64,000 bases of DNA, from positions 2,542,001-2,606,000 of the forward strand of contig NZ_LT615367.1 in assembly GCF_900095885.1 (NCBI RefSeq), written 5' to 3'. Below the pieces are notes generated by a model that saw only the letters and a program-made list of their open reading frames with translations, did not search any database and was not told where the DNA came from. This document shows, in pieces, positions 18,570-28,925 of the stretch (within the stretch, counting starts at the first letter, position 1; each line of letters opens with the position of its first letter). Source of the stretch: Dickeya aquatica (lineage in GTDB: Bacteria; Pseudomonadota; Gammaproteobacteria; Enterobacterales; Enterobacteriaceae). The position numbers and the translations under genes were made by a program.

Positions 18570-20381
18570 ATGTTCAGACGCTTTCAGTTCCCTCTCTCGC
18601 TGGTCAATCAGGTGGTGCTGTTAATGCTGCTACAAGGCTTGCTGGGTATCGCGGGTATGGCGGTGTCAAGCTGGATGTCGCAGGGGATTCAGGGGAATGC
18701 GCACGCTATCAACAAGGCTGGCTCCCTGCGGATGCAAAGCTATCGGCTGCTCTCCCTGCTGCCGCTAGACCGACAGCACACGCACTATTTGCAAGAGCTG
18801 GAGCAAGATGCCTACAGCGAGGATTTGCAGCAAGCCGTAACACGCGAACAACTGGATGACGGATTGATAGCGCTACAGCGCTACTGGGCAGAACAGCTCA
18901 AACCCCGCCTGAGTCAGGCATCACACCCCAGTGACGCCAGCGCTGCCGTGGCCGACTTCGTCCATCAACTGGATGCGCTGGTGCTCACTATCGACCAGAA
19001 AACCGAAGCGCATCTGCGCCTGGCAACCCAGGTGCAGCGGATATTTATCGGCATCATGCTGCTGCTCTTGCTGTTGACCTTTTTTTATCTGCGCCACCGA
19101 TTGTTGTCCCCGTTACACAAGCTGATGGCGATGGCCCGAGCCATCGGCCAGGGTGAATTTACACAGCGCGTGACCCTGCGCGGTCACGATGAAATGAGTA
19201 CGCTTGCCCACACACTAAACGCCATGTCGGATGAATTATCCGCCATTTACCGTTCGCTGGAGCGCCGTGTAGCCGAAAAAACCGCCGATTTACAACAAAA
19301 AAACGAGACGCTGGCATTTCTTTATCGCGCCAGCCGCCGCCTGCACACCCGCGCCCCACTGTGCAGCCGCCTGTTACCCGTGCTGGATGAGCTCGGTGAG
19401 CTGATCCCGCTTTATGATATTCGCCTGCAACTGTATGAGGATAATCATCAACCACAGTTAGCCGCCTCGGGGCTGACTCATCTGCCCGATCCGCAAACCT
19501 GCCCGGATAATCACTGCCCGCGAGCTTGTCACCGGCTTACGCCATCTCAGCGTGAAGAAGGGAAAGCGGTAAGCTGGGATTTGCACGATAAGCTGGGGCG
19601 CTATGGCCGGGTGCTGGCCTGGATGCCTGCCCCGCAATCGCTCACGCCGGACCAGCACCAGTTGCTCAACACGCTACTCGAGCAGCTTACCGGTACGCTG
19701 GCGCTGGAGCGGCAGTCCAGCCATCGGCAACAGTTGATGTTAATGGAGGAGCGGGCAACCATCGCGCGTGAATTACACGACTCTATCGCCCAATCGCTCT
19801 CGTGCCTGAAAATTCAGCTCAGTTGCCTGCAAATGCAACACACCTCACTGCCCGAAGAGGTACAGCAGCAGTTGGCTGCGATGCGTGATGAAATTAACAC
19901 CGCCTATCGGCAGTTGCGGGAATTGCTCACCACGTTCCGGCTTCAGTTGTCAGAATCAGGCTTGCTGGCGGCACTGCGAGCTACCGTAGCGGAGTTCAAC
20001 TCACGCCTTGGTTACAATATCGAGCTGCAATACCTGTTGCCGTTGCAGTCGGTATCGGCCCATCAGGGCATTCATTTACTGCAAATCATTCGTGAAGCCC
20101 TGAGCAATATTTATAAGCACGCGCAGGCCAGCGCCGTCACTATTACACTGCGCCAGCATCAAGGGCATATTGAGTTGCAGGTACGTGATAACGGCATCGG
20201 CATCCGTGATGATGCCTCGCGCCTGAATCACTATGGCCTGATTATCATGCGCGATCGCGCCCGTAGCCTGAATGGCGAGCTCACGATTCAGCGCCTTGTG
20301 TCTGGTGGCACAGAGGTCTGTGTTCGCTTTCAGGCAGACTACCGCCAGCCCAACGAATTAACAGGAGAAAACCATGCCTGA
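18570..20381 (+). CDS. narX: Nitrate/nitrite sensor histidine kinase NarX
   Basis: 603 residues from [16 protein letters not shown], chosen because E. coli NarX begins there; the frame is open 35 codons further upstream. TM1 spans about 12-35, followed by the nitrate-binding P-box [17 protein letters not shown], then TM2 at about 150-170, a HAMP segment, a cysteine cluster ([10 protein letters not shown]) in the central module, and a HisKA_3 kinase with phospho-His near residue 403 ([11 protein letters not shown]) and the ATPase [12 protein letters not shown] box. It phosphorylates NarL when nitrate is present. It overlaps narL by 8 bp. Confidence 0.96.
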   Translation: MFRRFQFPLSLVNQVVLLMLLQGLLGIAGMAVSSWMSQGIQGNAHAINKAGSLRMQSYRLLSLLPLDRQHTHYLQELEQDAYSEDLQQAVTREQLDDGLIALQRYWAEQLKPRLSQASHPSDASAAVADFVHQLDALVLTIDQKTEAHLRLATQVQRIFIGIMLLLLLLTFFYLRHRLLSPLHKLMAMARAIGQGEFTQRVTLRGHDEMSTLAHTLNAMSDELSAIYRSLERRVAEKTADLQQKNETLAFLYRASRRLHTRAPLCSRLLPVLDELGELIPLYDIRLQLYEDNHQPQLAASGLTHLPDPQTCPDNHCPRACHRLTPSQREEGKAVSWDLHDKLGRYGRVLAWMPAPQSLTPDQHQLLNTLLEQLTGTLALERQSSHRQQLMLMEERATIARELHDSIAQSLSCLKIQLSCLQMQHTSLPEEVQQQLAAMRDEINTAYRQLRELLTTFRLQLSESGLLAALRATVAEFNSRLGYNIELQYLLPLQSVSAHQGIHLLQIIREALSNIYKHAQASAVTITLRQHQGHIELQVRDNGIGIRDDASRLNHYGLIIMRDRARSLNGELTIQRLVSGGTEVCVRFQADYRQPNELTGENHA

Positions 20382-21066
20382 CCACCTCTCTGAGGACATA
20401 CCGGATGCCTCCCCGCTGCCGGGCAATGATACCGCGACGGTTCTGCTGATTGACGACCACCCTATGCTGCGTAACGGTGTTAAACAGTTGCTCAGTATGG
20501 CACCGGATTTACGTGTGGTCGGCGAGGCCAGCCACGGGGCGCAGGGGGTTGAACTGGCCGCACAGCTTGACCCTGACCTGATTCTGCTGGATTTGAACAT
20601 GCCCGGCATGAATGGCCTGGCCACCCTCTCCCGCCTGCGCGAGACGGCGCTTTCTGGCCGGATTGTGGTGTTTACCGTTTCCAACCACGAAGAGGATGTC
20701 ATCAGCGCCTTTAGAGGCGGGGCGGATGGCTACCTTCTCAAAGACATGGAGCCGGAAGATCTGCTGGTTGCGCTGCATCAGGCAGCAGCCGGAAAAATGG
20801 TGCTCAGTGACACACTGACACCGGTACTGGCGGCCAGTCTGCGCGAAGCGCGCAGCAGCGATACGCGCGATATTCAACTGCTAACGCCGCGAGAAAAAGA
20901 CATTCTCAAGCTGATTGCCCAGGGTCTGCCCAATAAAGTGATTGCCCGCAAACTCGATATTACGGAAAGCACGGTGAAAGTGCATGTGAAACATTTGCTG
21001 AAAAAAATGAAATTGCGCTCCCGGGTAGAAGCCGCCGTGTGGGTGGTTCAGGAAAAGATTTTTTAA
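20374..21066 (+). CDS. narL: Nitrate/nitrite response regulator NarL
   Basis: 230 residues. The receiver domain has the acidic pair in LLIDDHPML and phospho-acceptor Asp73 in [10 protein letters not shown]. The C-terminal LuxR-type helix-turn-helix is [42 protein letters not shown]. It activates narG and narK and represses other anaerobic pathways. The N-terminus is about 14 residues longer than in E. coli; an internal start is not excluded, but the overlap with narX argues for this one. Confidence 0.96.
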   Translation: MPDHLSEDIPDASPLPGNDTATVLLIDDHPMLRNGVKQLLSMAPDLRVVGEASHGAQGVELAAQLDPDLILLDLNMPGMNGLATLSRLRETALSGRIVVFTVSNHEEDVISAFRGGADGYLLKDMEPEDLLVALHQAAAGKMVLSDTLTPVLAASLREARSSDTRDIQLLTPREKDILKLIAQGLPNKVIARKLDITESTVKVHVKHLLKKMKLRSRVEAAVWVVQEKIF

Positions 21067-21317
21067 CCGCAAAAGGGCAGTCACCGGCCCTTAAACACTG
21101 CGTCATCCTTTGATGCTAAAAACCACAGTAAAGCCTCCCCACTTACATTTCCATACGTAAGTTTGCACCGCAACGGATAGCGTAACACCCCCTCATGGTT
21201 TTTCGTACTTTATCGCCATTTCGCCAGATATTTCCCCACATTCCTGTTCCAGACTGACGCTGTTGGGCATGTCAGTTTGACTGCGTTTTCACCAGGCGCA
21301 AACCGGAGGAGAAGAGA

Positions 21318-22586
21318 GTGAACGTCAAAGAACGGTTTATCGGGCTGGAGTGGCTGCGCTTTTTGCTCGGCTGTTATGTGATGATCTACCACACAATACA
21401 TGTCTACCCGCAGCGAGAAACGATCCCGTTTCTCAGCGAGCTGACCAGCATGGGGTTCTTTGCCACCAGCACCTTCTTTGTGCTCTCGGGTTTTTTGCTC
21501 AGCCATGTCTATCTGCGCGATGGCAAGCTCAGGGAGCCGGCGCGGCATTTTTTAGCCAGGCGTTTATTCAACCTGTACCCGATTCACCTTATCGGCCTGA
21601 CGTCATCGATTGTTGTCGTCAGCCTCATGCATTGGCTGGCCATTCCCCCTGACGGCCCGCTCGCCAGCGCCCGTTTTGTCATTTATGACAGTAATGATCC
21701 CAGCGTGTTACCCGAAACATTGCGCCACTACATGAATAACCCCGAGCTGGCCCTAAACGGTTTATTACAGCTGTTAATGCTTCAGGCCTGGAACCCCTAT
21801 TTTTTGACATTCAATGCCCCGTTGTGGTCAGTTTCAACCCTGTTTTTCTTTTATCTGTTGTTCCCTGTGCTGGCTCCGCCGCTGGCCCGCAGTCGTTACC
21901 CACGATTATGGTTAATACTGATTTTCGCACTCTATTTGCTGGCCCCGCTTTGGGTTATCTGGCATCACCTGTATGGCACACCCTACACCGGATTGCTACA
22001 GCGTAACCCCTTGTTACGCTTACCAGAATTCCTGGCCGGAATACTCAGTTACACCCTTTTTCGCCAATACCGTGATGGTCAGCACCCGCCGCTGAGCCAG
22101 CCGCAGCGTAACGCCCTGGCCGGGTTTATCGGTACCTGTTTTATACTGGCAACCGGGCTGTTCACTCACGGCGAACACTATTGGTATTTCCTGTTACACA
22201 ATGGTCTATTGCTGCCAGCGCAAATCGCACTGGTGTGGTTATTTGCCGACCAGCGCGAGCCTGCCAGCGAACACCTGAAAAACTGGGCCACGCGGCTTGG
22301 CGCGGCCTCGTTATCGATTTTTGCACTGCACGTTCCGCTGTTTAACCTGTTCCGCACGCTGGAGCAGCTACTGCGCGGCGATCCGTGGTCATGTTTTTAT
22401 CACTGGGATGCTTTCATTGACGCGGCAGGGCGCGTTAACCTCTCGATGACCGGTTATGCCCTGTTCCTGTTAACCACGGTCGTATTGTGCATGCTCTTTC
22501 AGGAACATGTGGTCGTGCGCATGAAGCTGTCACTGACAGCGCGTTTTCTGAGGCCACGCTTTACACCATCACGCAGCACCGCGTGA
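21318..22586 (+). CDS. Acyltransferase 3 family membrane protein
   Basis: 422 residues from a GTG start with GGAGGA seven bases upstream. It has the acyltransferase-3 (OafA/YrhL) pattern: GLEWLRFLLGCYVMIYH at the N-terminus, where the His is the family's catalytic candidate, then FFVLSGFLLSHVY and FLARRLFNLYPIHL, with about ten membrane helices. These enzymes transfer acetyl or succinyl groups to surface sugars at the inner membrane. No glycan genes adjoin, so the acceptor is unknown. Confidence 0.83.
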   Translation: MNVKERFIGLEWLRFLLGCYVMIYHTIHVYPQRETIPFLSELTSMGFFATSTFFVLSGFLLSHVYLRDGKLREPARHFLARRLFNLYPIHLIGLTSSIVVVSLMHWLAIPPDGPLASARFVIYDSNDPSVLPETLRHYMNNPELALNGLLQLLMLQAWNPYFLTFNAPLWSVSTLFFFYLLFPVLAPPLARSRYPRLWLILIFALYLLAPLWVIWHHLYGTPYTGLLQRNPLLRLPEFLAGILSYTLFRQYRDGQHPPLSQPQRNALAGFIGTCFILATGLFTHGEHYWYFLLHNGLLLPAQIALVWLFADQREPASEHLKNWATRLGAASLSIFALHVPLFNLFRTLEQLLRGDPWSCFYHWDAFIDAAGRVNLSMTGYALFLLTTVVLCMLFQEHVVVRMKLSLTARFLRPRFTPSRSTA

Positions 22587-22834
22587 CAGTTAACCACAAC
22601 GGTGACGGCACGGATGCCCCTGGTGTGATAGCCCTCTCCGTTATAGCCGTAAATCATTAATTACATCGTTTATAACAATTTCCATTCTAATTCAGTCGCA
22701 CTTATACCTAGAGACAAAACGCAATTCCTGTTAATGTTTGCCCCGCCGGAATAAAAACTGGCATATCGATGCAGCGGCAGCCCCGCTGAACGGCGTCTTT
22801 CACTTTTTAGTCACCCACAGTTTTATCTGACATC

Positions 22835-23890
22835 ATGACACATTCCAAACACGTTCTTTCGTCACTGAGTCTGTTCGTCACGCTCAGTGTTGCTGGCATG
22901 TCTGCAAGCCATGCAGATACCGTCTGGTTAACCAACGGCGACAAAATCAGCGGCCAGATCACGCTGCTCGATAGCGGCAAACTGTTTATCAAAACCGATT
23001 ACGCTGACACCGTATCCGTCACCTGGGACAAAGTGAAAACCTTCCAGACTGACCACGGATTAGTGATTCAGGGTCAACGCTACGAAAAAGGGGTACTCTA
23101 CCCGGCTATCAAGGCGTCTGAAAATTCACGCGCGATTGTCGCCCAACCGGTCAGTACGGATGGCCAGCAGGTCAGCGCCGGGCAGGAAACGCTGCCGTTA
23201 TCCGACATTAACTCGATGGTGGTGCCACGCCGTTGGGTGGAAGATTTCTCCTGGAAAGGCAACATTGATGTGAGCCTGGCCCATAAGAAAAGCTCCACTG
23301 AAACGGATAACCGTGATGTGACGCTCAACACCCGTCTGCGTCATGGTACATGGCGTCATAATCTTGATGCCAGCTACCACATGACCAAAGAAGACAATGT
23401 GGAAAGCACCAAAAATGCAGCGGGTGAATACGCGCTGGACAAGTTCATTGATGAACACTGGTTCTGGCAGGGTCGTTACGAGTACAAACGTGACTGGGTA
23501 GAAAACATCAAGATCAACCGTTCTTTTGGTACTGGTCCGGGTTATCAGTTCTGGGATAACGATTTGGGGGCATTTTCTGTCACCACGCTGGTCAACGCCC
23601 AGACCTTCATCTATCGCAATGACAGTGAAGATAACTTCTACTCCAGCGGCCTGAAATGGAACTATAGCCGCTTCCTGTTCAGTAAACGTACCGAACTGTT
23701 TACCGACGGTGAGGTGGGTCGCTCATTTGACAGCACCACGCCCCTCTACTTCAAAGCCGGTGCGGGCCTGCGCTTAAAAGTGACTGACTGGTCTTCCGTC
23801 AGCATGAAGGTTTCGCGCAACCGTACTGAAAGCGTTCAGGGCAACGTCAACGACACACTCTATACGCTCGGTCTGGGCGTCGGCTGGTAA
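22835..23890 (+). CDS. DUF481 outer-membrane protein, YdiY-like
   Basis: 351 residues with a signal peptide (hydrophobic LSLFVTLSVAGMSA, cleavage near ASHA-DT). A short soluble segment (VWLTNGDKISGQITLL, about 30-75) is followed by a DUF481 beta-barrel from about residue 130 to the last residue, ending ...YTLGLGVGW with the aromatic C-terminus typical of barrel insertion. E. coli YdiY (252 aa) is shorter and lacks the extra N-terminal part. Function of the family is unknown. Confidence 0.8.
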   Translation: MTHSKHVLSSLSLFVTLSVAGMSASHADTVWLTNGDKISGQITLLDSGKLFIKTDYADTVSVTWDKVKTFQTDHGLVIQGQRYEKGVLYPAIKASENSRAIVAQPVSTDGQQVSAGQETLPLSDINSMVVPRRWVEDFSWKGNIDVSLAHKKSSTETDNRDVTLNTRLRHGTWRHNLDASYHMTKEDNVESTKNAAGEYALDKFIDEHWFWQGRYEYKRDWVENIKINRSFGTGPGYQFWDNDLGAFSVTTLVNAQTFIYRNDSEDNFYSSGLKWNYSRFLFSKRTELFTDGEVGRSFDSTTPLYFKAGAGLRLKVTDWSSVSMKVSRNRTESVQGNVNDTLYTLGLGVGW

Positions 23891-23942
23891 TGACCGCCGC
23901 CCGCTTTAAGCCATAAGGCTGCGGCGAGAATAGCCTGAACGA

Positions 23943-23976
23943 AAAAAGCCCGGTTTCATTTCAAACCGGGCTTTTT
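23943..23976. terminator. Bidirectional terminator between ydiY-like gene and prc
   Basis: A perfect 14-bp stem, AAAAAGCCCGGTTT with AAACCGGGCTTTTT, around a 6-base loop. Confidence 0.92.
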
Positions 23977-24008
23977 ATTAGCCGCCGACCGCCATAACCG
24001 TTATATCC

Positions 24009-26030
24009 TCACTGAGGCTTAGCCAAGGTTTTAGACAGGTCTTGCGCGATTTGCACCGTTTCACTCAGATAGGCATCAGGGTCCTGATAATCCTTCGGCA
24101 AATCATCCAGTGATTTTAACGGCGGTTTGCCCTGACGCTTCAAACGATCGTTGATACGCATCAACCGGCTCGCTTCCTCTTCGTTGTTGTCCTTCTGGCG
24201 CTGTGCCAGATTCAGCGACACATGGTTACGCTTCTCTTTCATCTCCTGATAGCGTGCCACATCCTGCTGAATGAACTGGAATTCAGGGTCTTTGGCGATA
24301 CGGGCATTGTGCTGCTCAAGCAGTCCCGGCAACAGTGGTTTCACATCTCCCATCACCGAATAGCTGGCTGGCTTAATGCTGTCCCACGGTAACGCGTTGT
24401 CTTCAAATTTCTCACCGGTATCCACCACCTCGTTGCCTGTCGGCATGATGATATCCGGCGTCACACCTTTGCGCTGCGTACTGCCGCCATTGATGCGATA
24501 GAATTTCTGGATGGTGTACTGCACCGACCCCAGCGCAGGCCACTCCGGGCGCAGCATCTGATCATAAATTCGGTTGACTGAGCGGTACTGTTGCACCGTG
24601 CCCTTACCAAACGTCGGTTCCCCGACAATCAGCGCCCGGCCATAATCTTGCATTGCAGCGGCAAAGATTTCCGATGCCGACGCACTGAAACGATCGACCA
24701 GTACCACCAGCGGCCCTTTGTAATAGAGCGTGTCGTCGGTATCACTGTCTTCACGGATCTTGCCGTTATTATCACGTACCTGGACGACCGGCCCGCTCGG
24801 AATAAACAGCCCGGACAAGCTAACCGCCTCTGTCAACGCACCACCGCCGTTGCCACGCAGGTCAATAATAATGCTGCTGACATGTTCTTTTTCCAGTTTC
24901 TGCAACTGGACTTTCACATCATCCGTCAGCCCGACATAGAACCCTGGAATATCCAGCACGCCAACTTTATCTTTCCCGGCCTCTTTTACCGACATTTTCA
25001 CCGCGCGATCCTCAAGGCGGATACGCTCACGGGTCAGGGTAATCTGCTGCGTTTTAGTACCTTTACCGGCGGGCAGCACCTCCAGGCGCACCTTGCTGCC
25101 TTTCGGCCCCTTGATAAGCGCGACCACATCATCCAGACGCCAGCCAATCACATCTACCATCGGTTTACCTGACTGGCCCACGCCGACAATGCGATCGCCC
25201 ACGCTAATGCGTTTGCTCTTCGCCGCCGGGCCGCCAGGCACCATCGAGTTAATCACCGTGTAGTCTTCGTCCATTTGCAATACCGCACCAATGCCTTCAA
25301 GCGACAGGCTCATCTCGGTATTGAATTGTTCGGTATTGCGTGGTGACAGGTAGCTGGTGTGCGGGTCTATTTCACGCGCAAACGCATTCATCACCATCTG
25401 GAATACGTCTTCACTGTTGGTCTGTGCCAAACGACGCACGGCAAACTGATAACGCTTGGTGAGCGTTTCTTTGATTTCTGCGTCGGCCTTTCCGGTCAGC
25501 TTCAGGCTCAACCAATCGTATTTTACCTTGGCGTCCCACAGCGCGTTCAGCTCTTGTGCGTTCTGTGGCCAGGGCGCTTTGGCCCTATCTAAATCAATGA
25601 CATCGCTGCCATTCACATTGACCGGTTTTTCCAGCAAGGAGAGCGCGTACTGATAACGTTCAAACCGACGCTTCTGCGCCAGGTTGTACATGGTATACGG
25701 CAAGGTCAGTTTGCCGTTTTTCAGATCGTCACCCAATTGCGCTTTCTGATCGGCAAATTGCGCCACATCGGAAGCCAACAGCACATTGTGGCTGTAATCG
25801 AGCATATTGAGATAACGATCGAAGATCTTGCCGGAGAACTGCGCATCCAGCATGAACTGACGGTAATGAGAGCGCAGGAAACGTGATGCCACACGTTCAC
25901 TGACGGTCGAATGTTGCGCTTCCGGCTGCAACAGCGGGATCTGCTCTTCACGGGTGATGGTTTCGCTGGCAACACCATACCCGGAGAGCAACAGTAAACT
26001 TAAAACGGTTGCTTTAACAAAAGTGTTCAT
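24009..26030 (-). CDS. prc: Carboxy-terminal processing protease Prc (Tsp)
   Basis: 673 residues. Signal peptide at 1-21 (TVLSLLLLSGYGVAS). The PDZ domain is around 235-330 (LSLEGIGAVL, GDRIVGVGQ). The catalytic S41 domain has the Ser in DRFSASASEIFAAA and the Lys in GEPTFGKGTVQ. It degrades periplasmic proteins with non-polar C-termini, trims FtsI and controls MepS. Downstream of proQ in the conserved msrC-proQ-prc order. Confidence 0.96.
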   Translation of the reverse strand: MNTFVKATVLSLLLLSGYGVASETITREEQIPLLQPEAQHSTVSERVASRFLRSHYRQFMLDAQFSGKIFDRYLNMLDYSHNVLLASDVAQFADQKAQLGDDLKNGKLTLPYTMYNLAQKRRFERYQYALSLLEKPVNVNGSDVIDLDRAKAPWPQNAQELNALWDAKVKYDWLSLKLTGKADAEIKETLTKRYQFAVRRLAQTNSEDVFQMVMNAFAREIDPHTSYLSPRNTEQFNTEMSLSLEGIGAVLQMDEDYTVINSMVPGGPAAKSKRISVGDRIVGVGQSGKPMVDVIGWRLDDVVALIKGPKGSKVRLEVLPAGKGTKTQQITLTRERIRLEDRAVKMSVKEAGKDKVGVLDIPGFYVGLTDDVKVQLQKLEKEHVSSIIIDLRGNGGGALTEAVSLSGLFIPSGPVVQVRDNNGKIREDSDTDDTLYYKGPLVVLVDRFSASASEIFAAAMQDYGRALIVGEPTFGKGTVQQYRSVNRIYDQMLRPEWPALGSVQYTIQKFYRINGGSTQRKGVTPDIIMPTGNEVVDTGEKFEDNALPWDSIKPASYSVMGDVKPLLPGLLEQHNARIAKDPEFQFIQQDVARYQEMKEKRNHVSLNLAQRQKDNNEEEASRLMRINDRLKRQGKPPLKSLDDLPKDYQDPDAYLSETVQIAQDLSKTLAKPQ

Positions 26031-26049
26031 GCCCTGGTTGGCCTCCGTA

Positions 26050-26781
26050 TCAGAACTGCAAATGTTCTGCGCGTACGATCATCGCCAGACCGGAAGCCAG
26101 TTGAACCCGGACTCCGTCTTTCGCTATCTCAAGCACAGTGGCATCCATGGCGTTTTTGCCAGCCCTGACTTTGATTTCCTGGCCAATTTTCAGGCTGGAA
26201 ATGTCCGTCACACTCTGGTGTTCAGGCTTCGCCACACGGGCAGCTTTAGGCTGACGGGGTTTGGATTCAGCAACGGATGGTGAGGAAGACGAAGACGGTG
26301 CGGTACGGGAAGCCGGACGAGGTTTACGCGGAGCGTGAGCGGCTCCCTCACGGTCACGGCGCACAGCCCCTTTACCGGCGGGACGTGGACGTGCGGGTTC
26401 CGCCTCGCCAGATTCACGTCTTTTCGCCTGCTGCTCGGCACGTTGTGCCTGCACCCGGGCTTTCGCTTCTTCCAGTTGCTTGCGCGCATGTTCGACATGC
26501 TGCTGCTCAAGCTCCCCACAGGGATTGCCATCGAGATCAACACGCTGTGCACCCAACTTGATGCCATACAGATAGCGCCAGCTTGAGGTATACAAGCGTA
26601 GTGCTGACCGTAACTGTGTTTTACTGACGTGCTCAGATTCGGATACTCGGTTGACCAAGTCCTGAAAAATGCCAATCTTTAATGGACGCGCTTCACCTTC
26701 AATCGTAAAACAGAGCGGAAAACGCTCTGCCAGATAAGCGATCACTTCTTTACTGCTGTTCAACTTAGGTTGATTTTCCAT
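26050..26781 (-). CDS. proQ: RNA chaperone ProQ
   Basis: 243 residues. The FinO/ProQ RNA-binding domain is at about 5-125 ([40 protein letters not shown]), followed by a long basic, Pro/Ser-rich linker and a Tudor-like C-terminal domain ([21 protein letters not shown]). It binds structured sRNAs and mRNA 3' ends. It is 11 residues longer than E. coli ProQ, all in the linker. 19 bp separate it from prc. Confidence 0.95.
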   Translation of the reverse strand: MENQPKLNSSKEVIAYLAERFPLCFTIEGEARPLKIGIFQDLVNRVSESEHVSKTQLRSALRLYTSSWRYLYGIKLGAQRVDLDGNPCGELEQQHVEHARKQLEEAKARVQAQRAEQQAKRRESGEAEPARPRPAGKGAVRRDREGAAHAPRKPRPASRTAPSSSSSPSVAESKPRQPKAARVAKPEHQSVTDISSLKIGQEIKVRAGKNAMDATVLEIAKDGVRVQLASGLAMIVRAEHLQF

Positions 26782-26865
26782 GAAATTTCCTGATTACAAC
26801 GGGTTTGCCAACCAGCGCAGGCATGAACAGGCGTCATTATAATGACGCCATCAGCAATTGCCACG

Positions 26866-27370
26866 TTATCCTTGTCGCAACATACGAGAATTAATAAAAG
26901 TCAGCACATCACTCTGGGATAATTGCTGACACAGCGCCGCTACCAGTGCCTCCAGGCCCTGTTCATCGGCTGCATCGAAGCGGTCATAAATCGTGCTGTC
27001 AATGTCCAGCACGCCAACCAGTACGCCATCGACCACCATCGGCAGGACAATTTCGGCATTACTGGCAGCATCACACGCGATATGGCCGGGAAATGCGTGG
27101 ACATCCCCCACCGCTGAACGCGATTTTCCAGCACGGCGCGCCCACAAACGCCTTTTCCTGCTGCAATACGCACACAGGCAGGGCGGCCTTGAAACGGCCC
27201 TAAAACAGCGTGTCACCCTCCAGCAGGTAAAACCCGGCCCAATTCACCGCTTCCAGACGCTCAAACAACAGCGCACTGCTGTTGGATAAAATCGTGATGA
27301 AACGATCTTCTCGGCAATCAGCGCCGACAGGTCGTTCACCAATTCATCATAAAATTGTTCTTTTTTTCAT
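26866..27370 (-). pseudogene. msrC: Free methionine-(R)-sulfoxide reductase MsrC, frame broken
   Basis: The GAF-domain enzyme is readable over its full length only with four one-base corrections. The A run after the ATG (27361-27367) has one A too many, and one G is missing near 27311, near 27206 and near 27112. After correction it reads MKKEQFYDELVNDLSALIAG..., NWAGFYLL, then RPACVRIAAGKGVCGRAV with the active-site cysteines, and GHIACDAASNAEIVLPMVV. The enzyme reduces free Met-R-sulfoxide. Protein conservation is otherwise intact, which suggests sequencing error rather than decay. Confidence 0.82.
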
Positions 27371-27650
27371 TTTGCAAATAGGCAGAAAGTATTTTTACAG
27401 CCCGCGCAATAGCTCAGGCCGCCGCATCATGACAGAGAGAATCGGATAAGGATGCTACAGGATTTCTCTTGCCAGCCCAACCATATCCCCCGGATATCAC
27501 CACGCCGACACCCTGTAACAATCGCGCTAACAACCTCAGCGCGACGAACAGATCCGTTTCTCAGGGCACTAGCGTAGCAGTGATTTTGTGTCATCCATCA
27601 TTCAGTTACACTATGATAATACCTGTCCTGTTAACCTGCCCGCAGGAAAT

Positions 27651-28913
27651 ATGAAAATTTATAACGCCGCCCCGGCTTGCGTGGCGGTTGATGCAGCCTG
27701 TGCAATAGCGCCAAAGCGCAGGCGCTGCCCGCAATGTGATGCGCACTTTACGCTGCCAGACTTACAACGCCAGCATGGCTATTGTCCTCGCTGTGACGCT
27801 CATGTCGCCAGCGGGCGGGACTGGTCTATCGCCCGCCTTGCTGCGATGGCCGTTGCCATGCTGGTGCTGATGCCATTTGCCTATACCGAGCCGCTTATCA
27901 ATATCCGGCTATTTGGCGTTTCTATCAGTGCCAGCTTGCTGGAAGGCATCTGGCAAATCACGCGTCAAGGGCACCCGCTTACCGCCAGCATGGTGGCATT
28001 CTGTACCATTGGCGCACCGCTAACGCTGGTAACGGCTCTGCTCTATCTGTTTTTTGCTCCGCGCATAGGGATGAACCTGCGTCCGGCGCTGTTATTGTTC
28101 GCGCGTCTTAAAGAGTGGGTCATGCTCGATGTCTACCTGGTCGGCATGGCGGTTTCTGCCATAAAGGTGCGCGAATTCTCCGAAGTGCTTCCCGGTCAGG
28201 GGTTGCTGGCATTTATTGCCGTGATGCTGTTAAGTTTATTGACCCTTATCCATCTCAACCCGGAACAGTTGTGGCAGCGTTTTTACCCGCAACGCCCGTT
28301 GCGAGCGCTGCCTGCCCATGCACGCGTCTGCTTATCATGCCACTTTACCTCGGCTCCTGATGGCAAGGGCCGCTGTCAGCGCTGCCATGTTCCGCTGACG
28401 GCTCGCCGGCCTTACAGCCTGCAAAATCCTGGTCAGCCCTGCTTGCCGCCGTTATTTTGCTCATCCCGCGAATTGGTTGCCCATTTCGATAATCTACGTC
28501 AATGGCGTGCGGCGCGAAGACACGATACTGTCGGGCATTGTGTCGCTGGCCAGCGGCAATGTCCGGTGGCGGTGATTGTTTTTATTGCCAGTATTCTGGT
28601 GCCTTTTTTCAAAGTGCTCGCCACCGCCTCGCTCCTGCTCAGTATTCATGCACAGACACCACGCGGCCTGCTCGTGCGCATGAGGTTACTGCGTGCCATG
28701 CGCTGGGTTGGCCGCTGGTCAATGCTGGATTTGTTTGTTATCGCCCTGACGATGTCGCTGGTTAATCGTGACCAGTTGCTGGCCTTCACGATGGGGCCTG
28801 CCGCGTTCTATTTTGGCGCAGCGGTGGTACTGACAATATTGTCTGTTGAATGGCTGGATAGCCGCTTGATGTGGGATAACGACAGACGTGGAACAAAAAT
28901 TGATGCGGAGTAA
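27651..28913 (+). CDS. letA: Lipid-transport integral membrane protein LetA (YebS, PqiA family)
   Basis: About 420 residues from MKIYNAAP, after AGGAA. Two zinc-ribbon modules (CPQCDAHF...CPRCDAH and CLSCHF...CQRCH) alternate with two blocks of membrane helices (PqiA domains). LetA works with LetB in phospholipid traffic across the envelope. Between about 28428 and 28563 the reading is scrambled. Restoring single bases near 28430 (A), 28471 (G) and 28563 (C) gives [27 protein letters not shown]..., the proper second PqiA start. The three deletions cancel, so the frame stays open, but about 45 residues are wrong. Confidence 0.85.
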   Translation: MKIYNAAPACVAVDAACAIAPKRRRCPQCDAHFTLPDLQRQHGYCPRCDAHVASGRDWSIARLAAMAVAMLVLMPFAYTEPLINIRLFGVSISASLLEGIWQITRQGHPLTASMVAFCTIGAPLTLVTALLYLFFAPRIGMNLRPALLLFARLKEWVMLDVYLVGMAVSAIKVREFSEVLPGQGLLAFIAVMLLSLLTLIHLNPEQLWQRFYPQRPLRALPAHARVCLSCHFTSAPDGKGRCQRCHVPLTARRPYSLQNPGQPCLPPLFCSSRELVAHFDNLRQWRAARRHDTVGHCVAGQRQCPVAVIVFIASILVPFFKVLATASLLLSIHAQTPRGLLVRMRLLRAMRWVGRWSMLDLFVIALTMSLVNRDQLLAFTMGPAAFYFGAAVVLTILSVEWLDSRLMWDNDRRGTKIDAE

Positions 28914-28925
28914 TGTGAAATAGCC